A DNA stretch of 50,902 bases from Thermoguttaceae bacterium. GTDB taxonomy: Bacteria; Planctomycetota; Planctomycetia; Pirellulales; Thermoguttaceae. The stretch is from the NCBI GenBank assembly GCA_017436025.1, contig JAFSDX010000115.1, forward strand, positions 1 to 50,902. Reading direction: 5' to 3'. Shown here piece by piece: positions 1 to 6,172 of the stretch (positions within the stretch are counted from its first letter, which is position 1; each line of letters begins with the position of its first letter). Under the pieces are notes generated by a model that made no database searches, was not told the origin of the DNA, and worked only from the letters and a program-made list of their open reading frames with translations. The translations under genes were made by a program, and so were the position numbers.

Positions 1-180
1 GTATTGACGTTGACGTTGTTCGTAAACCGGCTTGCAAACGGTGTACGGGACTTGCTTTTGACGCGTTTCCCAAACCGGCTTGCAGACGGTGTATTGACGT
101 TGACGTTGTTCGTAAACCGGCTTGCAGACGGTGTACGGAACTTGCTTTTGGCAGTTTTGCCAAACCGTGCGGTTCACCGT
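1..180. repeat. 90-bp tandem repeat inside the YTV gene
   Basis: Bases 1-90 and 91-180 are two copies of a 90-bp unit. The first 50 bases of each differ at only two positions (37 and 49 against 127 and 139), while the remainder is more diverged. The unit encodes 30 residues with two YTVCKPV modules and continues off the window. Confidence 0.85.
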
Positions 181-516
181 GCGGGCGACCGTCTTTTGAC
201 GGTTTTCCCAAACCGGGCGACAAACGGTGTATTGAACTTCGCGAACGCGGGTTTCCGGAACGTATTTCGTGCAAAGAACGCGTTTCGTAACCGGAACCTT
301 TTGGAAAGACGTCCGATAGCAAACGACTTGTTCTTGCTCGTACACGACTTTACGGCAGGTCTTCATCACCGTGCAGCTTTGCGTCGTGAACTCGCACGCG
401 CGCGGCCGGCACCAACGATAAGACGCCGCGCCGCACCAAGCGCCTTGCGCCTGTTCAAGCGGCGCGGTCAGCAGAGCCGCCGCGAACAACAGCGCCGCCC
501 CAACAACTCTTTTCAT
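1..516 (-). CDS. YTV-repeat secreted protein, N-terminal part (runs off the window)
   Basis: Reads leftward from ATG at 514-516 with Shine-Dalgarno GGAGGT (521-526) four bases upstream. The frame is open to base 1, so 172 codons are visible and the C-terminus lies outside. A signal peptide (MKRVVGAALLFAAALLTA, then a cleavable stretch to about residue 25) is followed by a Cys-rich segment (AWCGAASYRWCRPRACEF) and repeated units built on YTVC-K/R-PV-Y/W-E plus a Gln/Arg/Lys-rich stretch. This is the YTV repeat known from Rhodopirellula and other planctomycetes; its biochemical role is unknown. The visible repeats form a 30-residue super-unit (two YTVCKPV modules), matching a 90-bp DNA repeat. 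Export to the envelope follows from the signal peptide; a structural surface role with disulfides is inference. The opposite strand is also open but only mirrors this repeat. Confidence 0.85.
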   Translation of the reverse strand, partial: MKRVVGAALLFAAALLTAPLEQAQGAWCGAASYRWCRPRACEFTTQSCTVMKTCRKVVYEQEQVVCYRTSFQKVPVTKRVLCTKYVPETRVREVQYTVCRPVWENRQKTVARTVNRTVWQNCQKQVPYTVCKPVYEQRQRQYTVCKPVWETRQKQVPYTVCKPVYEQRQRQY

Positions 517-677
517 TTTAACCTCCATCGATTTCTAACGGACGAACCGTCTCCATGCGTGTAAAACGCGTTGTATTCCATTCAGTTTTCGACGCCGCGC
601 GCCGTCGCGTGGAAATTTGTTCGAAACTTGCCGCTTTTCGCTAAATTTCGCGAATTGTCTATTTTGCGCGCTTTGAC

Positions 678-708
678 AATATAACCTTCGACGTTCGACG
701 CGTCGAAC
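678..708 (-). promoter_or_regulatory. Candidate promoter of the YTV gene with overlapping palindrome
   Basis: On the minus strand, TCGACG (706-701) and TATATT (683-678) are 17 bp apart. The perfect 16-bp palindrome GTTCGACGCGTCGAAC (693-708) covers the -35 element, as a repressor or activator site would. The -35 matches the consensus at only 4 of 6 positions, so this is tentative. Confidence 0.35.
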
Positions 709-1211
709 CGCCGACTTTTTTTCATCGGCGACGACGGATTACGTCGAAAACGGCGCGCTCGAACGGGGATAATCGGGCGCCGCGTTCGAGCGAAACGTCA
801 AAAATTGCGTCGTTGATTTTGATTTTAACGGTTGTCGAGGTTCGGCGCCGAATACGGCGGCGCGTCTACGCGACGCGAAACTAGAACCCCCTTGTCGATT
901 ATTATCGGCGCGGCGGCTTGCCTAGCTTCACTCATTTTAGCCGTATCTTGCGATTACGGCGAAAATTTTCTAGCCGAAAATCTTTTAAACGCCGCGCGCG
1001 AAGAAAATGGTTCGTTCCGCAATCGAACGTTATTATAACAAATTCTCGTTAATACGATACGACGTTAAAATAAGAAAGATGGAAAATATAGGCAAAATAA
1101 ACGAACGCCCGTCGGCTTTTTTGTTTCAATCGTTAGAATCGGCGCGGTCGGCGCTTCCGCGTTCGACGGCGCGCAAAGCGGCGGGAGTTGAAAAAATTTT
1201 ACGCGTTCGTC

Positions 1212-1240
1212 TTGCGGTTTGGCGGCGTTTCGATTATACT
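1212..1240 (+). promoter_or_regulatory. Promoter of parA
   Basis: TTGCGG (1212-1217), 17-bp spacer, TATACT (1235-1240). Predicted start of transcription is near 1247, giving a leader of about 100 bases before the parA ATG. Confidence 0.6.
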
Positions 1241-1350
1241 GTCGACGTCGAGTCTTCGAAACGCGGCGCGTTTTCGGGGCTCGCGTCGAGCGGAGGACGC
1301 CCGACGAAACGGATTTTGACGGTTGCGGCGCGGAGCGAAAGGAGCGAAAA

Positions 1351-2154
1351 ATGCGAACGATCGCGGTGATGAATCAAAAGGGCGGCGTCGGGAAAACGAC
1401 GACGGCGGTGAACGTGAGCGCGGCTTTGGCCGCTTCTGGAGCGAAGGTCGCGCTGATCGACCTCGACCCGCAGGCGCACGCGACGTTGCATTTCGGCGTT
1501 ACGTTCGAGGCGGAGTTTCCGTCGGTGTACGACGTCTTGGTCAACGACGAGCCGCTTTCCGCCGTTCGTCGACAGGTCGCGGAGAATCTTTGGCTGATTC
1601 CGGCGCACCTCGACTTGGCCGCCGCCGACTTCGAATTGTCGAGCGTTTTTGGACGCGAAATGATTTTGCGAGACAAAATAGCCGCCGACGATATGCAATT
1701 CGACTATCTTATCGTCGACTGTCCGCCGTCGTTGGGCGTGTTGACGTTGAACGCGCTCTCCGCCGTCGAGGAGGTCTTTATTCCGCTTCAACCGCACTTC
1801 CTCGCGCTGCACGGCTTGAGCAAACTTTTGCAAACGATCGAGTTGGTGTCGAAGCGTTTGAACTCGAAACTCCGCGTTTCCGGCGTCGTCTTGTGTATGT
1901 TCGAGGGGCGCACCTCGTTGGCGAAGGAGGTCGCCGGCGACGTGCGAGCGTTTATGACGAGCGAGCGCGGCGCGGAGTCGCCTTGGAGCGACGCGGTCGT
2001 CTTCGAAACGAAAATCCGCCGCAACGTTCGCTTGGCCGAGGCGCCGAGTTTCGGACAGTCGATTTTCGACTACGACCCGCGTTCGAACGGAGCGGAGGAT
2101 TACGGCGCGCTCGTCGAGGAAATCGTCGCGATGCGTCCGCGCGGCGGCGTTTGA
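1351..2154 (+). CDS. parA: ParA/Soj-family ATPase (orphan)
   Basis: A 267-residue ParA-type P-loop ATPase that would bind DNA in an ATP-dependent, dimer-forming way to position chromosomes or other cargo. The deviant Walker A KGGVGKTT (residues 10-17, signature Lys10 and Lys15) follows MRTIAVMNQ directly; DLDPQ is the switch motif, and Walker B-like YLIVDCPP places Asp at 123. The ATG at 1351 follows AGGAG with good spacing; a longer in-frame start at 1219 would add an Arg-rich tail with no ribosome site. The C-terminus has the usual EAPSFGQSIFDYDP motif of chromosomal ParA/Soj proteins. No parB follows; the next gene is queF. It could therefore be the chromosomal ParA separated from parB, or an orphan ParA positioning another cargo. 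Confidence 0.9.
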   Translation: MRTIAVMNQKGGVGKTTTAVNVSAALAASGAKVALIDLDPQAHATLHFGVTFEAEFPSVYDVLVNDEPLSAVRRQVAENLWLIPAHLDLAAADFELSSVFGREMILRDKIAADDMQFDYLIVDCPPSLGVLTLNALSAVEEVFIPLQPHFLALHGLSKLLQTIELVSKRLNSKLRVSGVVLCMFEGRTSLAKEVAGDVRAFMTSERGAESPWSDAVVFETKIRRNVRLAEAPSFGQSIFDYDPRSNGAEDYGALVEEIVAMRPRGGV

Positions 2155-2258
2155 CGGCGCGTTTTTAAAGAACGCTATTAATAATTAATGGGAAAATGAG
2201 AAAACGGAAGCGTCGGCGACGCTTTCTTGAAACATATCGCGAAAAAAGGAACCGAAAT

Positions 2259-2642
2259 ATGTCGTTTGTGCAAACGTCGAATCCGTCCCCGGAAATGCTG
2301 GAATTTTTCGACAACCCGTACCCGAACCGCGACTACAAAATCACGCACGTCGCGCCGGAGTTCACGTCGCTTTGCCCGAAAACCGGCCAGCCGGACTACG
2401 GAACGTTGACGTTCGAGATTATTCCGGACAAAATTTGCGTCGAACTGAAAAGTTTGAAGCTCTACCTGCAAGCGTTCCGCCAAGAAGGAATCTTCTACGA
2501 ACGCGTTACGAACCGCATTCTTGACGACTTGGCCGGAGCGATGAAGCCGCGTTATATGAAGTTGACCGCCGAATTTACTCCGCGCGGCGGCTTGCATTCG
2601 ATCGTCGAAGTCGAGTACGTCTCCCCCGACTGGAAAAAATAA
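2259..2642 (+). CDS. queF: QueF, NADPH-dependent 7-cyano-7-deazaguanine reductase (short type)
   Basis: Reduces preQ0 (7-cyano-7-deazaguanine) to preQ1 with NADPH, a late step of queuosine synthesis before insertion into tRNA. At 127 residues it is a compact, single-domain (YkvM-like) member. The catalytic Cys lies in FTSLCPKTGQPDYG, and the QueF signature ELKSLKLYLQAFR follows. The start at ATG 2259 is preceded by AAAAAAGGA and gives the expected short N-terminus (MSFVQTSNPSPEML); an upstream in-frame ATG at 2196 would add a lysine/arginine-rich extension unlike the family and is not used here. It stands alone between parA and the aminotransferase gene. No other queuosine gene is in the window. 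Confidence 0.92.
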   Translation: MSFVQTSNPSPEMLEFFDNPYPNRDYKITHVAPEFTSLCPKTGQPDYGTLTFEIIPDKICVELKSLKLYLQAFRQEGIFYERVTNRILDDLAGAMKPRYMKLTAEFTPRGGLHSIVEVEYVSPDWKK

Positions 2643-2711
2643 GCGTCGCGAACCGACGGACGCCTTGGCGCGAACGGGAAACGCCGCGAAATGTTAGACG
2701 CGGCGAATTCC

Positions 2712-2741
2712 CGCTCGAAAAAAAGTCGGTTTTTTTGAGCG
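2712..2741. other. Hairpin downstream of queF
   Basis: CGCTC plus A7 pairs with T7 plus GAGCG around a GTCGG loop, with one bulged G. There is no separate T-tract, so it is a possible weak terminator only. Confidence 0.3.
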
Positions 2742-2780
2742 ATTAAGGGCGTTTTTGCGGCGTCGAACGCGGCGGCCTCC

Positions 2781-2808
2781 TTGCGACTTTCGTCGACGCG
2801 AGTATAAT
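2781..2808 (+). promoter_or_regulatory. Promoter of the aminotransferase gene
   Basis: TTGCGA (2781-2786), 16-bp spacer, perfect TATAAT (2803-2808). Start of transcription is expected near 2815, about 90 bases before the ATG at 2905. Confidence 0.7.
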
Positions 2809-2904
2809 AAGTAAGATTTACTCGGCGTTTCGACGCTCCGGGCGTTGGGAAAACGTCGACGAGGAAAAATACGCAAAAAAGGCAACTTTGAGGAGTTGAG
2901 AAAA

Positions 2905-4095
2905 ATGGCGATCGCTCTTTCTAAAATCGTTCAAGGAATGGAACCGTCCGCGACGCTCGCGATGTCCGCTAAGGCGAAAGAGTTGAAAGCGAAGGGCGAA
3001 ACGGTCGTCGACTTGAGCGTCGGCGAACCGGACTTCAACACGCCGAAACACATTTGCGACGCCGCGGTCGCCGCGATGAACGCCGGTTACACGCGCTACA
3101 CCGTCGCCAGCGGTATCCCGGCGCTGAAGGAAGCGATCTGCGCCGACTACCTCGCGCGGTTCGGGCTCGAATACAAGCCGTCGCAAATCGTCGTTTCGAA
3201 CGGCGCGAAACACTCGCTCCACAACGCGTTTTTCTGCACGTTGAACCCGGGCGACGAAGCGATTTTGCCGGCGCCGTATTGGGTCAGTTACGCCGAACTG
3301 ATCAAGCTGTCCGGCGCCGTTCCGGTGATCGTTTCGACCCGCGAAGAAGACGACTTCAAACTGACGCCGGAAGCGCTCCGCGCCGCGATCACGCCGAAAA
3401 CGCGAATGCTGCTCCTCTGCAGTCCGTCGAACCCGACCGGCTCCTGTTACACGCGCGCCGAGTTGGAAGCGTTGGCCGATATCGCGATTGAAAACGACCT
3501 TTTCGTCGTTTCGGACGAAATTTACGAACGCTTGGTGTACGACGGCGCGCCGTTCGCCAGTTTCCCGACGCTGCGCGAAGGCTTGGCCGACCGAACGATC
3601 GTTATTAACGGCGTCAGCAAGACTTACGCGATGACCGGTTGGCGCGTCGGGTGGACGCTCGCGCCGGAAAACGTCTCGAAGAAGATGGCGAGCCTGCAAA
3701 GTCAAGAAACGTCGAACCCGTGCAGCGTCAGCCAATACGCCGCGTTGGCCGCCGTTACCGGCGATCAAGGTTGCGTCGACGCGATGCGCGCCGAGTTCGA
3801 AAAACGTCGCGACTACGTCGCCGGTCGCATCGCCGCGATTCCGGGAATGACCTGCGGCAAAATGGGCGGCGCTTTTTACGCGTTCTTCAACGTGCAAAAC
3901 TTCCTTGGTCGCGAATACAACGGCGTTAAGGTGGAGACGAGCCAAGATTGGTGTATGGCGCTTCTCGAACAAAAGAAGGTCGCGACGGTGATGGGGAGCG
4001 CGTTCGGCGCCGAGGGGTACGTTCGCGCTTCGTTCGCCGCGAGTATGGACGACCTGAAAGAAGCGTTCGACCGTATCGCCGACTTTGTTTCCTGA
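2905..4095 (+). CDS. aspC: Aspartate aminotransferase (class I, gamma-type)
   Basis: A 396-residue PLP enzyme of fold type I that interconverts aspartate and 2-oxoglutarate with oxaloacetate and glutamate; related members also act on other acidic or aromatic substrates. Visible landmarks are VGEPDFNTPKHI near the N-terminus, SPSNPTG (the PLP-contacting Asn), SDEIYERLVYDG, and NGVSKTYAMTGWRVGW, in which Lys239 forms the Schiff base. The start at ATG 2905 follows AGGAGTTGAG; a longer in-frame start at 2845 gives a basic tail absent from relatives. It has its own promoter and a strong terminator (4128-4164), so it is a single-gene unit. Length and motifs are normal. Exact substrate range cannot be read from sequence. 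Confidence 0.92.
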   Translation: MAIALSKIVQGMEPSATLAMSAKAKELKAKGETVVDLSVGEPDFNTPKHICDAAVAAMNAGYTRYTVASGIPALKEAICADYLARFGLEYKPSQIVVSNGAKHSLHNAFFCTLNPGDEAILPAPYWVSYAELIKLSGAVPVIVSTREEDDFKLTPEALRAAITPKTRMLLLCSPSNPTGSCYTRAELEALADIAIENDLFVVSDEIYERLVYDGAPFASFPTLREGLADRTIVINGVSKTYAMTGWRVGWTLAPENVSKKMASLQSQETSNPCSVSQYAALAAVTGDQGCVDAMRAEFEKRRDYVAGRIAAIPGMTCGKMGGAFYAFFNVQNFLGREYNGVKVETSQDWCMALLEQKKVATVMGSAFGAEGYVRASFAASMDDLKEAFDRIADFVS

Positions 4096-4127
4096 CGCGA
4101 ATTTAGCGTTTTGCGTCGTTTTTTGAG

Positions 4128-4164
4128 AACGCTCGACCGTTTTTGCGCGGTCGGGCGTTTTTTT
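4128..4164 (+). terminator. Intrinsic terminator of the aminotransferase gene
   Basis: CGCTCGACCG pairs with CGGTCGGGCG (one G-U pair) around a short loop, followed by seven T. Confidence 0.85.
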
Positions 4165-4508
4165 ACGTCGGGACGGCGTGGGAGCGGGACGGCGTTCCGT
4201 TGTCGGCGTCGTCGAGCGTCGGGAACGTCGCCCGAACGTCGGGAACGTCGTCCGAGCGTCGTCCGAACGTCGGCGCGCGTCGCCGACCGTCGCCCGAGCG
4301 TCGGCGTTGGAGGCGGGACGGCGTTCCGGCGGCGGGGCGCGAATCGGGGCGCAAGGCGACCGATCGAGCGCGCGGCGAAATTTTTTCGCGTTTTTTTTGA
4401 AAAATTTTCTTTTTTTTAGCGAATTTACCCGGAGCGGCGGCGTTTCGCGTCGTCCTTTATACTAGAGAGCGGAGCCGAACGAGCGGCGCCGCGAAGGAGA
4501 CGTTTGAA
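4165..4508. other. Gap with iterated GARCGTCG motif
   Basis: No gene seen. From about 4213 to 4306 the octamer GARCGTCG (with variants) recurs about nine times at 8-12 base spacing. An AT-rich stretch follows (4380-4425), then a -10-like TATACT (4458-4463) with no clear -35, which may serve the gene at 4509. Frames open here are repeat-driven and Arg/Ser-rich. Confidence 0.5.
4213..4306. repeat. Degenerate tandem repeat, unit about 10 bp
   Basis: Consecutive units such as GAGCGTCGG, GAACGTCGCCC, GAACGTCGG, GAACGTCGTCC and GAGCGTCGTCC. It is non-coding and lies between the aminotransferase terminator and the next gene. Confidence 0.6.
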
Positions 4509-4823
4509 ATGAACGAGCGAAAACGAACAAACGAAACGACCGAAGACGCGTTGCGCGACCGTTGGGAGACGGTCGTTCGGCGGAGCGCGGCGGCGACCGT
4601 TCGGCGCGCCGAGCGGCAAGCGGCGGTCGAGCGTTTTTGCGGCGTCGCGAACCGTTGCGCGTTGGCGGTCGGGCTCCTGTTGGTCGTCGAATTTCCGTTT
4701 GTTTGCGCGGCGCTGGAGACGACGCGCGCCTCGACGGCGGCGTATTGCGAAATGTTGGCGGCCGCCGAGGTGGACGCGGAACCGTCGAACGCGTTCGCGA
4801 CGAACGTCGAAACGGCGCTTTAA
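4509..4823 (+). CDS. Small membrane protein of unknown function
   Basis: 104 residues, not recognised. A charged, Arg-rich N-terminal half (about residues 1-45) is followed by one hydrophobic segment (CALAVGLLLVVEFPFVCAAL, about 50-70) and a short tail. An AAGGAG site lies nine bases before the ATG. It opens a plus-strand cluster continuing at 4861, 5678 and 6173 with gaps of 37, 4 and 42 bases, so the four genes are probably co-transcribed. A single-span membrane partner of the coiled-coil proteins downstream is a reasonable guess. Being short and of biased composition, it is less certain to be a gene than its neighbours, but the ribosome site and hydrophobic segment support it. Confidence 0.6.
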   Translation: MNERKRTNETTEDALRDRWETVVRRSAAATVRRAERQAAVERFCGVANRCALAVGLLLVVEFPFVCAALETTRASTAAYCEMLAAAEVDAEPSNAFATNVETAL

Positions 4824-4860
4824 TCGGAAGGAAAAAGAGAAAATAGGGGAAAAAGGAAAA

Positions 4861-5673
4861 ATGGTGAAGAGTATTTTAGCGACGTTGGGGATTTTGGCGG
4901 TCGTCGTCGGGATCGCGGTTTGGCAGTTCGGCTTTTTGTCGGATCAAGCGGCGCAAATGTCGAAGAAGGTCGACCGAGCGACCGCCGCGGCGCGGGCGAA
5001 CAAGGCGATCGCCGAAACGAAGGCGAAAATCGGACGGCTCGACGAACAAGCGCGCAAGTATCGAGTCGACGCTCGAACGCTCGAACTCGCTTGGGAGCGC
5101 GAACAAGAGGCGATCGCGAAGTTGGAAGCGGCGATGCAAGCGTTGGCGACCGCCGCGAAGGAAGCGGGGCTTCCGAGTCCGAGCGAGCGCGACGCGTTGA
5201 CCGACGAACAAAAGAAAGTCGGCTTAAAGTTCGGCGACAAAACGGTTTCCGCCGACGAGGTTTACTCGACGCTCGACCGTTGGAACGTCGACTTGAAACA
5301 AAAACGCTCGATCGCCGAGCAAAAGAAAACGACGTTCGACCGAACGCGCGCCGTCGCCGAACAGTTGGCGAAGAAAAAGGGCGAAATGGAGCTGACCGTC
5401 GCGAAGTTGGAAGGGCGGCTGAAAGAGTTGGAAACCGCGAAGGATTTGGCGGCGGTCAACGCGGAGCTTGCGTCGATGGAGGCGAACGTCGAAGGCGTCG
5501 ACGTCGGCGAACTCGGCGCCGCGCTCGACGTCCTGCAAGAGGAAATCGACGAGCTGAACGCGCAAACGAACGTTTATCAAGACGAAACGAACGAACGGAC
5601 TGCGGCGCTCCAACCGACCGACGTTCTCGAACCGGTTTCCGACGAGGCCGAACTCGACGCGCTTTGGAAGTAA
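4861..5673 (+). CDS. Membrane-anchored coiled-coil protein
   Basis: 270 residues. A single N-terminal membrane span (about residues 4-24, ILATLGILAVVVGIAVWQFG) is followed by a long, almost continuously helical, Ala/Glu/Lys-rich region with heptad character (about 30-100 and 150-250). A less charged break (PSPSERDALTDEQKKVGLKFGD) sits near residues 100-125. The ATG at 4861 follows AAGGAAAA. No enzyme motif is present, and I do not recognise the family. The topology (short inside, long coiled coil outside or in the periplasm) resembles envelope scaffold or spacer proteins. It is the second gene of the 4509-8059 cluster and is followed after four bases by the sigma-like gene, suggesting translational coupling. 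Confidence 0.8.
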   Translation: MVKSILATLGILAVVVGIAVWQFGFLSDQAAQMSKKVDRATAAARANKAIAETKAKIGRLDEQARKYRVDARTLELAWEREQEAIAKLEAAMQALATAAKEAGLPSPSERDALTDEQKKVGLKFGDKTVSADEVYSTLDRWNVDLKQKRSIAEQKKTTFDRTRAVAEQLAKKKGEMELTVAKLEGRLKELETAKDLAAVNAELASMEANVEGVDVGELGAALDVLQEEIDELNAQTNVYQDETNERTAALQPTDVLEPVSDEAELDALWK

Positions 5674-5677
5674 AACG

Positions 5678-6130
5678 TTGAACGAGCGAGAAAAAACGAG
5701 CGTCGACGCGACGGCCGGCGAAACGTCGGTTGGCGACGCGTTGACGCGAATCGTCGAGGCGAAGCGAACCGGCGACGCCGACGCGCTGAACGGCGCGTTG
5801 GCCGATCTTGGCCGCGTCGCCGAAACGCTTTTCCGGGCGCGCGTCGCTCGAACGCTCGGCGAATTTTCGGACGGCGGCGGGTATTTGACGCTCGTCGAGG
5901 ACGCGTCGGACGCGTTGAGCGAACTCCTTTGGGTCGTTTATCGAAAGGCGGAAACGTTTCGCGGAACGACCGACGCGGAGGCGGCGAGCTGGCTTCGAAC
6001 GATTCTCGACCGGCGCTTGCTCGACAAACGGCGAACGTTCGTCCGTCGAGCGGCGAAATGGCGCGACGCGTTGCGAGCGATTCCGAAGCGGTTGCGCGGT
6101 CTCCTCGAAACGGAAACGCGGGACGATTAA
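5678..6130 (+). CDS. ECF sigma region-2-like protein without region 4
   Basis: 150 residues, starting at TTG 5678 four bases after the previous stop, with GGAAG seven bases upstream. The middle of the protein, around YLTLVEDASDALSELLWVVY through KAETFRGTTDAEAASWLRTI and LDRRLLDKRR, has the pattern of ECF sigma region 2 (a D-acidic-Q/S-E helix, then F-G-x-WL-x-I, then a basic helix). After it comes only a short basic tail (KWRDALRAIPKRLRG), with no region-4 helix-turn-helix. A complete ECF factor needs region 4 to recognise -35 sequences, so this is either a reduced sigma-like protein, an adaptor that binds RNA polymerase, or a remnant. Its place inside a cluster of membrane and coiled-coil genes is unusual. 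Confidence is good for a gene, moderate for the sigma relationship. Confidence 0.65.
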   Translation: MNEREKTSVDATAGETSVGDALTRIVEAKRTGDADALNGALADLGRVAETLFRARVARTLGEFSDGGGYLTLVEDASDALSELLWVVYRKAETFRGTTDAEAASWLRTILDRRLLDKRRTFVRRAAKWRDALRAIPKRLRGLLETETRDD

Positions 6131-6172
6131 ACAACGACGAAACAACAAGATAAGAACGACGGCGAAACGACG

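Larger units (their letters stand above)
517..1350. other. 834-bp gap between the divergent YTV and parA genes
   Basis: No convincing gene. It holds a candidate minus-strand promoter with an overlapping 16-bp palindrome (678-708), a 10-bp inverted repeat (arms 756-765 and 783-792, 17-base loop), an AT-richer stretch around 1020-1110, and the parA promoter (1212-1240). Short open frames on the plus strand (832-1038, 1007-1369) have Arg-rich, unstructured translations and no ribosome binding site. Confidence 0.6.

Noticed and set aside
4..564. Plus-strand open frame with a repeated FVNRLADGV pattern
   Set aside because: It is the mirror of the minus-strand YTV repeats; the minus frame has a signal peptide, ribosome site and known repeat family.
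832..1369. Two overlapping plus-strand frames before parA
   Set aside because: No ribosome site, low-complexity Arg-rich translation, and they run through the parA promoter.
4111..4465. Several short frames on both strands
   Set aside because: They are driven by the GARCGTCG repeat array and start inside the aminotransferase terminator.
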